Source: Silene noctiflora
Lineage: Eukaryota > Streptophyta > Magnoliopsida > Caryophyllales > Caryophyllaceae
Direction of reading: 5' to 3'
Assembly (NCBI GenBank): GCA_009801015.1
Contig: VHZZ01000132.1
Span: 275,177 to 305,422, forward strand
Length of the DNA stretch: 30,246 nt
The notes beneath the pieces were generated by a model. The model saw only the letters and a list, made by a program, of their open reading frames with translations. It ran no database searches and was not told the origin of the DNA. Numbering within the stretch: position 1 is the first letter of the stretch; each line of letters begins with the position of its first letter. Shown here piece after piece: positions 20,045 through 30,151 of this stretch. The position numbers and the translations under genes were made by a program.

Positions 20045-20121
20045 CTCGGGAAACCGAGATGGTGGCACCTCTATGCCTAAGGTGGCCTTGGTAAGGCACT
20101 TTGGAGCATGGGGGTGTTACA
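20045..20121 (+). other. Terminal two-hairpin module, LTR copy 2
   Basis: CTCGG (20045-20049) pairs with CCGAG (20054-20058) around a GAAA tetraloop. The second stem joins 20062-20076 to 20106-20120: all fifteen positions pair in sense RNA, four of them as G-U. After a bulged A at 20105 it continues for eight more pairs (20077-20084 with 20097-20104, two of them G-U). The right arm ends one base before the LTR end. Confidence 0.7.
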
Positions 20122-20126
20122 CGAAT
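20122..20126 (+). repeat. Right target-site duplication of solo LTR
   Basis: CGAAT, identical to 18784-18788. Confidence 0.9.
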
Positions 20127-20229
20127 CATCATCAAGGTTGTACTAGCTTTTGCTATAACTTTGAATCTTACTCTTGGCCGTTTATCATGCCGCCACTAGG
20201 GTTTAATTCGTAAACCCTAATTGCGCTCA

Positions 20230-21005
20230 TGACACCCAAAATAAACATATAAACAACATACGATATATAATTAAAACATTAAAACATATAAAAACATATG
20301 AAACATAATTAATCAAGATAATAAGCAGTCTAACAAGTACCGATTATACAAATCAATCATTAAATCATGTAAATCATATCAATTGGCATAAACACAATTA
20401 AAAGAGAAACACCTAGTTACCTTTTTAACAATTAATTTTCAAGATCTTTGTCCACAATATAAATATCCTCTCTAGGAGCGGTCTCCACGCCTTCATGAAT
20501 CCATCCAAACGTGCCAAAGGGAAAACGTTCCCAATTAAAACGCTAACGATAAAATAAAACTATAAAAACTATGCGAAAACATAAAACTTACGACGAGAAT
20601 AAATAGATCCAAGAAGTAGGATCGATCTTGGCACGAAAGATGATGAAGAGAGAAGGGAACGAAAAGGGCGGCACAAAACCCTAGGCGAGATCTCACGTGG
20701 CACCAAGGGAGAGAAAAAGAGAAGAGGAATTAGGTTTAGGGTTTTGAGAATTATGTGGAAAAGAAAAGCAAGGGTTTAGTTTTCCCTCTTATTTGTAAAA
20801 GAACTCATGGGTTTATTCCAAACTTAGACCCAAAACTCACTCATCTCCACCAAAAACACGTGAAACCCAATAACAAAGTGGGTTTTCAACAAACTCGAGT
20901 TAGAAAAGCCAATTAAATATGAAAAAGGATATTTTCTCGGAAATAAAATACGAAATATGGGAAAATAAATTATATAAATATATTACGGAAATTAGGGGTG
21001 TTACA
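20230..21005 (-). mobile_element. Minus-strand LTR-like segment
   Basis: Read on the minus strand it starts TGTAACACCCC at 21005 and may end GGGTGTCA at 20230, so it has TG and CA ends and inverted termini differing by a two-base gap. An ATATATTTATATAA box lies near its start. A CT-rich leader with AACCCTAAACC and TTCCTCTTCTC (20690-20760, minus strand) resembles the R-U5 part of gypsy LTRs. The flanks GCTCA and GTAAC do not match, so it may be truncated. It abuts LTR copy 3, which begins abruptly at its right edge. Confidence 0.5.
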
Positions 21006-22206
21006 GTAACACTCGGTCGAGTAACGTGTTTTCGGTAGAGTATGTTGGGACTTTCAGTCGAGTGTGTCTGATCTGTGAGCTGTTTTGATTAGAATGATTA
21101 GGGGATATAAAATACTCATTTAAGTCATGTTTAACATGTCATAAACATCTTCATAAACCTAAATCAGTTCCTAATCACTCTAATCAATTATCAAGCAAGG
21201 AATTGGCTTTTGTTCATCGGTATCTCACCGCGTTTGTGTCGATTGGTTTGTAAGTATTCTTAAACATCTAGGTTACAGTCTTTTGTATTCGTCATAACCC
21301 TAGTTGGGTTGATTGGGGGATGTGGTGGTATTGTTATTGGATTATCGTAGTAACAGTGATGTATTGATTATTGCAGGAACAGTTCTAAATCGCCTTTCAT
21401 TGCTTTTCGGATTTCGCAAATACGGTAAGATTTCCCTACTCAAAATGATTGTATGATTATTGTGAGACGTTTGTAGTATTGTGACTACATGTTTGTATGA
21501 TTCTATTATTGTGGTTATTACTGTTTGGTTGATGGTGATGGAGGTTGTGGTTGTATATTGTGAGTCATGTCGAGAGATGGTTTTACCTCCTTGTTTTGCC
21601 CCTTGTGACTCCCGTCACAAGGAAGATGTGCACATTAATGAGCTTGGGTTCGCTTGTTGCGATGAGCGGGGATTTGATGTCAAGTGAAGCGGTCTGGCAT
21701 CAGCAGGGGTGAGTTACCTGTTGCGATGGGAACCCGGCTACTCGTTGCGATGAGAGCCGTTGTTGATCATGGAGTTTTGGGATTTATGGAGCATGGTTGA
21801 GTTGTGTTATATTGTATAATCATGTGATTGTTGTGATTAATTTTACAATTGTACTGACCTTCATATGTTTTCAAAACTATGGTAAACCATTTGATATTTC
21901 CGGCAAATAGGGAGCAGTGAGTGTAGCAGGTGTTGATGTTTGAGCTTGCTTGCGGGTTTGGATGAGACACTGACGATGCATTTGTTTTCGTAGCTTGAGT
22001 TGAGTTTTTAGACTTTTGTCCTTTTGGATTTTGAAGTTGTATTTCTTTTGGTTTTGGATCACCAAAAACGTTAAACTTTACCTTAATTTAATAAGTGTTT
22101 CTTTATGGTCAATTTGATATGTACTACCTCGGGCAACCGAGATGGTAACGCTCTCATTTGCTAAGGTAGGCATTGGTAAAACACTTTGGTAAATGAGAGC
22201 GTTACA
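21006..22206 (+). mobile_element. 5'-truncated gypsy-type LTR (LTR copy 3)
   Basis: It shares, in order, the decamer sites (21012, 21031, 21053), a TTTCCCTACTC block (21431-21441), GATGTGCACATTAATGAGC (21625 region), TTGTTGCGATGAGCGGGG (21655 region), a GGGAGCAGTGAG block near 21910, and the terminal hairpin module with copies 1 and 2. The right end is GCGTTACA at 22206. The expected TG start is missing or displaced where the minus-strand segment meets it, so the left end is truncated or disrupted. Short frames inside are not genes. Confidence 0.8.
22128..22206 (+). other. Terminal two-hairpin module, LTR copy 3
   Basis: CTCGG (22128-22132) pairs with CCGAG (22137-22141) around a GCAA tetraloop. 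The second stem joins 22145-22167 to 22183-22205, 23 consecutive pairs: the outer 15 are all Watson-Crick and the inner eight include three G-U. Its right arm ends one base before the LTR end. The arm sequence differs from copies 1 and 2, yet pairing is kept. Confidence 0.75.
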
Positions 22207-22914
22207 TAAAATGTAAAAACGGGATAAAGAATGAGCTAAGCCTGTTTTTTTTTTTTAGCAAGAAGGAGCTTTAAATGCAAGGAAATTGACGGAAAACATC
22301 ATTTTCAGGCAATAAAAAGCAACATTAAATCTGGAAATACTGGACGTAGCTAGGTCCATATCCATAGTGTATAGACAGACCATGCAATACCATAATTATT
22401 CCATATATATGATCTTCTTAGATTAACCACGCTTCATATTTCATCATATATGGCATGCTATTATACATTTGCTACGTACCACATGCGTGATTATCATTAT
22501 TCCTCAATATCATAAATACAAACGGAAACGTAGATACAAATTCTTATTTGAGATAAGTATTATCATATTATTATTGTTACGGGTCGAGTAGTATGAATAA
22601 GACAAAGTAGAATGCATAAGAAAAAATAACAATTTATTTTAAAATGTTTTTTTTTTGAATGTTGTACAACAATTTTTTATTTTAATTAAAAAGCATAAAC
22701 AAAAGTTGCTCACGTAATTTACAACCGGTTATTATCAAGTTATTTAGGAATAACGTTTAGTTTCTAACAATAAACATTCGTATTGGATCATATAAAGTCG
22801 AGTCAATTTGGGTTCAGATCAAGTTTAGTTTGAGTGAGTCGAGCTAGATCAATTTTGCCAGATCTAATCTTAAGAGTAAAATGATTTAATACTAGTATAC
22901 CACCCTATATATAA
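22207..22914. other. AT-rich intergenic DNA upstream of the gene
   Basis: No gene. The stretch at 22797-22865 has GTCGAG and GAGCTAG steps like the hAT-style fragments elsewhere in the window. Confidence 0.4.
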
Positions 22915-23515
22915 TAGGGTTGGTCAAACATTCAGGCCAACCCGGTCGACCTGCTCCTCGGGTCACTTTTGGTCGGGCCCTCCACTGCCCCCATGCAGCC
23001 CGACCGGACCCACCCCTTAACACGGGCCAATTCCGGGTCCCCCGAGCCATGCCCGACCCGCTCAAACTCGGACCCGTTTTAAACCCACCCCTCGAATCAC
23101 CATTTTCCCGGACCGCATGCAATCCGAGCCGACTCACCCCTATCTCGGGCTGGGTACAAGTCCCCACCCCAGTCCAGTCCACCCATTTAACCTGACCTAA
23201 TATTAGAGATGGCCATCAGCACGGGCTGATCCGCCCCCGCCTGCCCTGTTTAGGCATCCAACACACATCCCGACCCGACCCGCCTCCCCTCCCTGGCCTG
23301 ACCCGGGTCATGAATCTCAGGCTCGGCCCGCCTTGGCCCGTCTATTTAGTGAAACAAAATTACACAGACCCGCCAACCCGGTCCGTCCTCAGCCCGCCCA
23401 TGGGCCTGGCCAGGGTCAAACATTTTTCCAGCCCGACCTCCCCCCGACTGGTTCAGGGCCTGACCAGAGCAGCCCGCCCCGCCCCCTGGCCAGCTCGGCC
23501 CAACCCGAGGACACC
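22915..23515. mobile_element. GC-rich repeat block, possible paired hAT-like fragments
   Basis: About 600 bases are far more GC-rich than anything around them, made of recurring GCCCG, CCCGACC and GGCCC steps. One part starts TAGGGTTGGTCAAACATTC (22915) and a second TTAGAGATGGCCATCAGCAC (23201), both like the leads of plant hAT-type repeats. Open frames on both strands (22892-23195, 23310-23537) are products of the base composition. It ends about 200 bases before the TATA box of the pectate lyase. Confidence 0.4.
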
Positions 23516-23712
23516 TGTACCTAATACAGATAGGTGAAGAGGACTAGGACGAGTAAGAGAACATGTATGAAAAACAGAGTAGCAATTACTATGGACCCCC
23601 GTAATTAGTCATAAAAATCCCGTAAAACAAGCAAATCAAGGAAACACACAAAATGGACCCACTTGTTAATTTATAGTTTAATCACGCCATTTAACCCGGC
23701 TTTTCATCTCTT

Positions 23713-23882
23713 TATAAATCCCCCCTAATATTTCCCTCCCTTAACCAATTTAACACACACATCCTCCTCCTCAAATACATACAACATACCCTTCTTCTTT
23801 TCTCTCTTTTTTTTCCTCACTATTTTACGCTTCAAAATCTTTTTTTTTTTTGGTGAGAGAAAAGAAGAAACAAATCCACAAA
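23713..23882 (+). promoter_or_regulatory. TATA box and 5' leader of the pectate lyase gene
   Basis: TATAAAT (23713-23719) lies about 165 bases upstream of the start codon. With normal plant spacing, transcription would begin near 23745. The inferred leader is pyrimidine-rich (TCCTCCTCC, TTCTTCTTTTCTCTC, then a T run at 23842-23852) and has no upstream ATG. The start context AAAATGA has A at -3. Confidence 0.75.
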
Positions 23883-26601
23883 ATGACAATTTTGCCCCTC
23901 TTCTTCTCTCTTGTTCTACTTGCCCCCACTCTTGTTCTTTCAACACCAGCAATTCACCCTGACCCTGAACTTGTTGTTCACCAAGTACATAGGTAGGGTG
24001 CATTCCTATGGCTCCACTTCTTCTACATTGTTCTTCTTATTCCGTCTCCTTCATTTGTTTATCTTTTATATTTGTTCTAACTAGTATTGGTCACTATGTT
24101 TTTCAATAGGTCCATGCTTTAATTAATTTTGTTGTCAATGTAGGTGAATGCGTCGTGTTTTTCTTCTTTTCGCTACGTTGTTTGAAATTCTCTTCGAATA
24201 TTTTGAGTAATGTGAAATACGGAGTATGTTTTTTTGTTTTCTCGCTACATTGTTATTTTCGCTACCTAGCCGTTGTACAGATACATCTGGTCAACACACA
24301 AAAGAAAAAAAAAATACTATAATATTCATATTTATCTTTTCTTTTGTTTAATTACTTATCTTGTCTATATTATTTTTGATAAACTTGAATTATTCAAAAC
24401 TCTATCTTATGAGTTATAAACTACCATTGGGTTAGGACTCTAACTCTCTAGATTTACATCTTAATTTTCGTATATTTTGAGTGACTCTACTAAATTGTAG
24501 TGCACACAAAAATTTGATAATGCGACAATGTGCGATTAATTTTAAATGTGTTTTATTTAAAATTAGAATGACGAAAAAAAATATATTTAAATGTGTTAAC
24601 AGCATATTCATAAGTCATAAGGCGGGTTTACATACTATGACTAGAAATGACTTACAATTTCGGTCTTGTCAAAATGCAGGGCAATCAACGAGTCGATAGC
24701 TAGGAGGAACTTGGGCTACCTCTCCTGTGGGAGCGGAAACCCAATCGACGATTGCTGGAGGTGTGACCCGGATTGGGAGAACAACCGCCAAAGGCTAGCT
24801 GATTGCGCAATTGGGTTCGGCAAAAATGCTATAGGAGGAAAGAACGGGCGTATCTACGTGGTCACAGACTCCGGCAATGATGACCCCGTGACACCAAGAC
24901 CCGGGACACTAAGACACGCCGTAATCCAAGACGAGCCACTATGGATCATATTCGAACGAGACATGAATATCAAACTAAAGGAAGAATTAATCATGAACTC
25001 GTTCAAAACAATCGACGGACGTGGCGCAAGTGTACACATTTCGGGCGGTCCATGTATAACAATACAATACGTGACCAACATTATAATCCACGGTATTAAC
25101 GTACATGACTGTAAACCCGGAGGTAACGCTATGGTACGTAGCTCCCCAAGGCATTTCGGGTGGAGGACGATATCGGACGGAGACGGCGTGTCGCTATTTG
25201 GAGCTAGCCACGTATGGGTAGACCATGTCTCATTATCAAATTGTGCTGATGGATTAATTGATGCTATAATGGGGTCCACTGCGATCACAATTTCTAACAA
25301 TTATATGACGCACCATGATAAAGTCATGTTGTTAGGCCATAGTGATTCCTACTCCCCGGACAAGAACATGCAAGCTACTATTGCCTTTAACCATTTTGGT
25401 GAAGGCCTTGTTCAAAGGATGCCAAGGTATTATACTTCCCATTTTCTAAATTTGTATTCATTTACTATTACCTTTTTATCACATCAACCGTCATTGATCA
25501 ATCATAGGCGATTGACACCCACGGTTTCAACATAATATTGACACAATGTTCATCATGGGTCATTCAAAAACAGTTTCTAACAAACCGTCAGGCAGCTGAT
25601 TTTGATGGTTAACTTTATACAATTTTCATCTTGGTCAGAAACAGCCTCTTTGTGCCACTAATACAGGCAGGCAGCAGGGATAATGTTGCGTATATCCTAG
25701 CCCTTTACCCCACAATTTGCCCAAGCCCTTAAGAAACCGGGATAATGTCATTGTTTTACTACTTTATTAGGCTTGTCTATTGGGGAGAAAATAGGATGAA
25801 TATATATTTACAATTTTCTTGTGGTAATTTATTATGCTTGTCTATGCAATATTAATGTCAAAAAAGTGAGACTAATTAAAGATGATTGTGATTATACAAT
25901 ATTGCAGATGTAGACATGGATACTTCCATGTGGTAAACAATGACTATACTCATTGGGAAATGTATGCTATTGGTGGAAGTGCTTCCCCAACTATCAACAG
26001 CCAAGGCAACCGATTTTTGGCCCCTAATGACAGATTCAAAAAAGAGGTACTTTTGAATTTAATCATTGGCCGAATTTTACGTCTGTAAATCGTTATGACG
26101 ATTTTAGTCCAGACTTAACTTTGTTCAAATTGTGATGGGATAAAGAGAAATAAACCATAATATTAATTACTAGAACACATGGATAAGGCTGTTTACATCA
26201 CCCCGTTCGTGGATGAGGAGAGTCCTAAGCATCGCCAATATATATCATTTCTTGTACTAGGACAAGTCCATCTACCATGTGCTACAATTAATCACATGAC
26301 TAAATTAGGACAATGACCACAACAACCACTTTGAAAACAACATTTCCCTAAACATTAGTTTACATTTTTATGTTTTCAGGTTACAAAACATGAGGATGCA
26401 CCAGAAAGTGAATGGAAAAACTGGAATTGGAGATCAGAAGGTGATCTATTACTTAACGGCGCATTCTTTACGCCATCAGGGGCAGGGGCCTCGTCAAGTT
26501 ACGCAAGGGCCTCGAGTTTGGGTGCCAGACCGTCGACCTTAGTCGGTACACTCACTGCTGGTGCTGGTTCACTAATCTGCAGGAAGGGCTCTGCCTGCTG
26601 A
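23883..26601 (+). CDS. Pectate lyase, polysaccharide lyase family 1, four exons
   Basis: Exons 23883-23992, 24680-25426, 25908-26046 and 26380-26601 join in frame with GT-AG introns to give 405 residues, usual for plant enzymes. Residues 1-23 are a hydrophobic signal peptide, so the product should be secreted to the cell wall, where it cleaves de-esterified homogalacturonan by calcium-dependent beta-elimination. The N-terminal [17 protein letters not shown] block is at 53-69. The parallel beta-helix carries DGDG (203-206), VWVDH (215-219), and DGLID (227-231), the last a likely calcium site. RMPRCR (283-288) fits RxPxxR, with R283 the expected catalytic arginine. N40 is a glycosylation sequon. 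The C terminus ends in two cysteines (CRKGSAC), as in relatives. No frameshift or stop is present. The joins were chosen by family continuity (for example [20 protein letters not shown] across intron 2). It belongs to the PLL (pectate lyase-like) group; the exact orthologue is not determinable here. Confidence 0.96.
23993..24679 (+). other. Pectate lyase intron 1
   Basis: A phase-2 intron of 687 bases runs from GTAGGG to AATGCAG and splits the codon for R37. It is AT-rich and holds no gene or repeat I recognise. Confidence 0.9.
25427..25907 (+). other. Pectate lyase intron 2
   Basis: A phase-2 intron of 481 bases runs from GTATTA to ATTGCAG and splits R286 inside the RMPRCR motif. Nothing else is seen in it. 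Confidence 0.92.
26047..26379 (+). other. Pectate lyase intron 3
   Basis: A phase-0 intron of 333 bases runs from GTACTT to TTTTCAG, between E332 and V333. Nothing else is seen in it. Confidence 0.92.
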
Positions 26602-28660
26602 TCATTTGCCATTACTATTACTATAGTTTTAACAGCGGTTAATTATATTAATTCAACTCAATTTGGGTTTAATTAGCCGTTAATTAATAGGAATTTAAGT
26701 AAAGAGAGAGGGATTAATTATAACGTAAGGGTAGAAGCAAGATAAGTTGTTTTTTTTTTTTTTCGTCCCCTCTCCCCTTTGTTTTTTCGTTTGTATTTTG
26801 TCTTTTTATTTTTTCCGTCGGGTTGACCCTTGGATTTATAACCTCGGCCTGTTACTCTAAACCGACCAATATCATGTAAGGTTAGAGTATACAAGTGCAG
26901 ATGTGTTACTATAGCTAAATAGTTAATGATATATACGAGTACTACTTTTATTTCTAGATTTTCAGTGTTGTAATTTTAATTTTTTCTCTTATTCAGTCTC
27001 TTAGTTTATCGGCCTTGCTTGAAGTCGATTGGAAAGAATTAAAAATAACTAGTGTATGTGTAAAACAAACACAGTTTTTGTTTGGTCAGTGTAGAACAAA
27101 CACTTTGTGCAATAGTTGGGTCAAGGCTCAAAGTCAAGAGTATAGAGCAATTAACGCCTGAAAAAGTGAAGAATATAGTTGAAGATGGAGAGTAGAAGAA
27201 TAAATTACTTGTAGAAATATGAACCACTCAATTAGGACCAAATATTCTGGAGGGAGTAGTTATGAATTACAGTATGATACAAGAAAGATGATCAATTCCA
27301 TTAACGACCAAGAGTAATGGTATAAAACTTGTTAGGCATTTAGCCATTTAAATTTGTGTCTTAATTGTCTTCAATACTAGATATTAGCTAATTCAACTGT
27401 CATGATATTTGGTCTAAATGACCGAGTTAAATCCCGTTAGTAATGAATTTACCATTGTAATTCCCTTTAAGAAAAAAGGTCTTCAATTAGTCTTGAATAG
27501 GACTATAATGTGTTTTTCAAAGTTACTTAAATGATAATCTTGTTGATAAATGAAGTGATATAAATCCTTTCAACAATTGGGATTTGTACATAATTTTTAT
27601 GTAAGACTTTTTTCCTTACATTGATTCTTATGTCACATATCTTGTTTTGTGAACTTGTTATACTTGTCAAGCAAGTTGCCAACAAGAAATTATAGTAGTT
27701 GCCTTCCTACCTTTGTTTTCTTTTGGCATCTTATCCCAATTACATGAGTAATGTACCTTGCAAAAATCTTCAACTAAAGGTACACATATATTATTAATTA
27801 ATTTAAATCCATCAAAATTACAACTAAAGAGTTTAAATAGAGTAATGCAGGAATATATTTTTGTTCGGAGAGATCTAACCATACTAAATTTCTAAATGGA
27901 GTATATATTTTAGTGTATAAATTATTGTATGTTTCTCTACCTTCACTCAAAAGCCGAGTGTTAGGAATTTATGCACTAGGTCAATGGTTAAGTTCATACA
28001 GTCTTTGACCTCCTCTTTATCCTTTAACTCGGAATATTGTTTGAGAAATTACTTTCAATTTAATATGATAAAAACAAATCTAAAACCTGACCTAAACACA
28101 TATTTACATCAACCATAAAATCAAAATCATCCATCAATTAAACATAATCATAACTCATAAGTGATGCATTTGATACATTAGTCCACGAGAAATTATTAGA
28201 ACCCACTCCTACTAATCATCCCCATTCATGAAAATTACCAATTATGTAAAATCAATGTAACCTTGTTGAACAAAAAAGTGCATAATATAAAACTAAAAGA
28301 ATTGCAAAAATAGGTGTAAGAGTAAGACAAAAGAAAGAAGTTGGCACATGGACTCTTCTTTTGATAAGACTGTTATTTCCAACTAACATACCGAAACGAG
28401 TACACAAGTAGTCTAGTATACTACACTTAAAACCATAACTTTGACTACGTCGTCAACAATCAAGTAAATCAAGTAATCAACCCACCTCTACCTCTGCTTT
28501 TATATTGATCCTAGTGCATTTAAAATTCAAAGTTGAAAGACAAAAGATAATTTACCACAAGTTTGAATTTTGGTTTAAAGCTTAGTAAAAAGAGGTCTCA
28601 CGCTCACTTGCTTCCAAGAAGACCACCTTTGTGTCTTTGGACTTGATTTGCTATTTTACT
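26602..28660. other. 3' flank of the gene and AT-rich intergenic DNA
   Basis: The 3' UTR starts at 26602. No canonical AATAAA is evident in the first 400 bases, though AT-rich near-matches exist. A T run lies at 26750-26763. Beyond about 27000 the sequence is degenerate and AT-rich; minus-strand frames at 27039-27227 and 27667-27882 show no family features. Confidence 0.5.
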
Positions 28661-28666
28661 TTGTGC

Positions 28667-29122
28667 TCGTTTGGTTCATACAGACATTGAATTTCCGTGT
28701 TAATTTGTGATTTACAGGATTCCAACTCCATTATACAATTTACATGAAATAATAAAAATATGTTTGGTTGTCTTAAAAGAGTTTGTTTTTCCCATGAATT
28801 GAACTCTCATGTCTTGTTTGGTTACACTATTTCATTTCGCATAATTTTGGTTGATAAATACAAATATACCCTTATTTAATAGTATAAATAACACCAACTC
28901 TTTTTTTTTTTTCTAGGGGCAAATGAGTGAATTTGAAGTAGAATAGATGGAGAAATTTTCCATTATCTAGAGGGGGTTGGTAATCAAACTTATACACATC
29001 TTGGAAGAGTTAAAAATTCCTCTATTTTGCAATATTTGGGACAACCAAATAAGTTGCAAAAAACTCAATTCATGGAAATTTAGAAATCCCATGAATTGGA
29101 TGAGTAATCAAACAAACACTTA
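28667..29122. mobile_element. MITE-like fold-back element
   Basis: The left edge GTGCTCGTTTGGTTCAT is an imperfect inverted match to the right edge ATGAGTAATCAAACAAACAC. The interior has further inverted material: CCCATGAATTGA (near 28791) against TCAATTCATGG (near 29066). The interior is non-coding with a T run at 28902-28912. No target duplication was assigned. Confidence 0.5.
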
Positions 29123-30151
29123 GTCTTGCTAAAAAAAAATTTGCATTGCTTCTTTTGTAGTGCTGGTGTTGAGTGTTGACCATGTTGTATGATAGCTATT
29201 GTTTTGAGATGTCAATTTACCCCGTAACTCATGGAACATGGCCAACATCAAACAATCAACAAACAATCAAACTACTCTACTCACATAGAACGGGTTTTTA
29301 TTTTCAAAAAATTCACACTATATTGTTAAGGTTTGACATTCCCACAAAATATTCAACCTTTTTTATCCGGAAAATATTAAGAGGTCATTACTCATGTTCA
29401 TAGGTTCAGAATATGACAATTTTTTTTTAAAATCGATCAACTTTCCGAGAACTACGATTTACGATTTGAATAAAACTAAATTATCGTAGTTGGATTCCGT
29501 GTCTACCAAATTTTTGTATGTTAAAGTATTTTCACCGAAAAACTCTGAGTGACAATATCTCTTGGTCACGTGTTCCAAACTCTATAAATCTTTTTTTTTT
29601 CTAATCGTTGTACTCAGAATGATGATCAATTTGAAAAAAAAATCGTCACTTTTTAAACTCGTAAACACAATTACGGACTCTTGAAGTTTGCCGGTTCAAA
29701 AAATTGGGTATTCTTGCAAAATGTCAAATCTCAGGGTACTGTATGAATTTTCCATTTTATTTTTATAAGATCATTTTAAGATAGGACAAGTTTAATAAAA
29801 GGTGAACGTAATTACGTAAATATAAATATTATCCCCGTTTCAGTTATTTAATTACCTTTCTATTCATGTAAAATCTTATTCTACTTGCATATTCTACTTT
29901 AAATAGGGGAAGTACTTGCATATTCTACTTTAAATCTTATTGTAACGTGATACTTTATTAGAGCAACTCCAATGATTTGTTTTAGGGACTTGTTTGCAGT
30001 ATTTGTAAGATAGCAAGTAAGTAGCTTGTCATTGAAGTATGAAATAATGGGTTTAGCTTATGAGCATTGTAGCTCTACCAAGCATGTAGCTTGGATTAAA
30101 AAAAATAAAAAGTAAAGTTTTTTATTGGAGGAAAATTTTAATGTGAGACTC
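29123..30151. other. Intergenic DNA with short repeats
   Basis: A 23-base unit starting TACTTGCATATTCTACTT is present at 29882-29904 and 29913-29935 without change. GAGCAACTCCAATGA near 29961 resembles a plant MITE end, with a possible partner ATTGGAGG near 30124. No gene is visible; the frame at 29173-29403 is not convincing. Confidence 0.45.

Larger units (their letters stand above)
18789..20121 (+). mobile_element. Solo LTR of gypsy-type element (LTR copy 2)
   Basis: The unit starts TGTAATACTACGG and ends GGGTGTTACA, about 1333 bp, with perfect 5-bp duplications CGAAT on both sides. A lone LTR with intact duplication is the scar of recombination between the two LTRs of a full element. It shares the decamer cluster, a TTTCCCTACTC block (19381-19391), GATGTGCACATTAATGA (19588 region), a GGTGAGCAG block (19829 region), and the terminal two-hairpin module with LTR copies 1 and 3. 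All seven ambiguous bases I saw in the window (18878, 18912, 18926, 18986, 19019, 19058, 19908) lie inside it. Its short open frames on both strands are not credible genes. Confidence 0.93.
18468..20173 (+). repeat. Minisatellite of about 41-bp period, nine units, split by a solo LTR
   Basis: Excluding the LTR at 18789-20121, about 373 bases form nine units of 40-42 bp. A rough consensus is AAGGTTATACTAACTTCAGC followed by YATAACNTTGA and a variable A/C/T-rich tail. Most units carry an internal dyad of the form GGTTATA and TATAACC separated by about 11 bases, so each could form a small hairpin. Unit eight is cut by the LTR and becomes a regular 41-bp unit once the LTR and one target duplication are removed. 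Units are strongly diverged, so the array is old. Confidence 0.8.

Noticed and set aside
18468-20173. CRISPR-like array
   Set aside because: Units are directly adjacent and diverged, without uniform repeats and unique spacers, and the context is a plant genome.
22892-23195. Overlapping 91-96 codon frames on both strands
   Set aside because: GC-rich DNA has few stops; both products are low-complexity P, R and G-rich and lack a domain.
24481-24699. 72-codon open frame upstream of exon 2
   Set aside because: It lies in intron 1 and ends in another frame across the exon 2 start; the spliced gene model explains the region.
24854-25300. 148-codon minus-strand open frame inside the pectate lyase
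   Set aside because: It is antisense to exon 2, whose sense frame gives a full conserved enzyme; the antisense product has no recognisable features.
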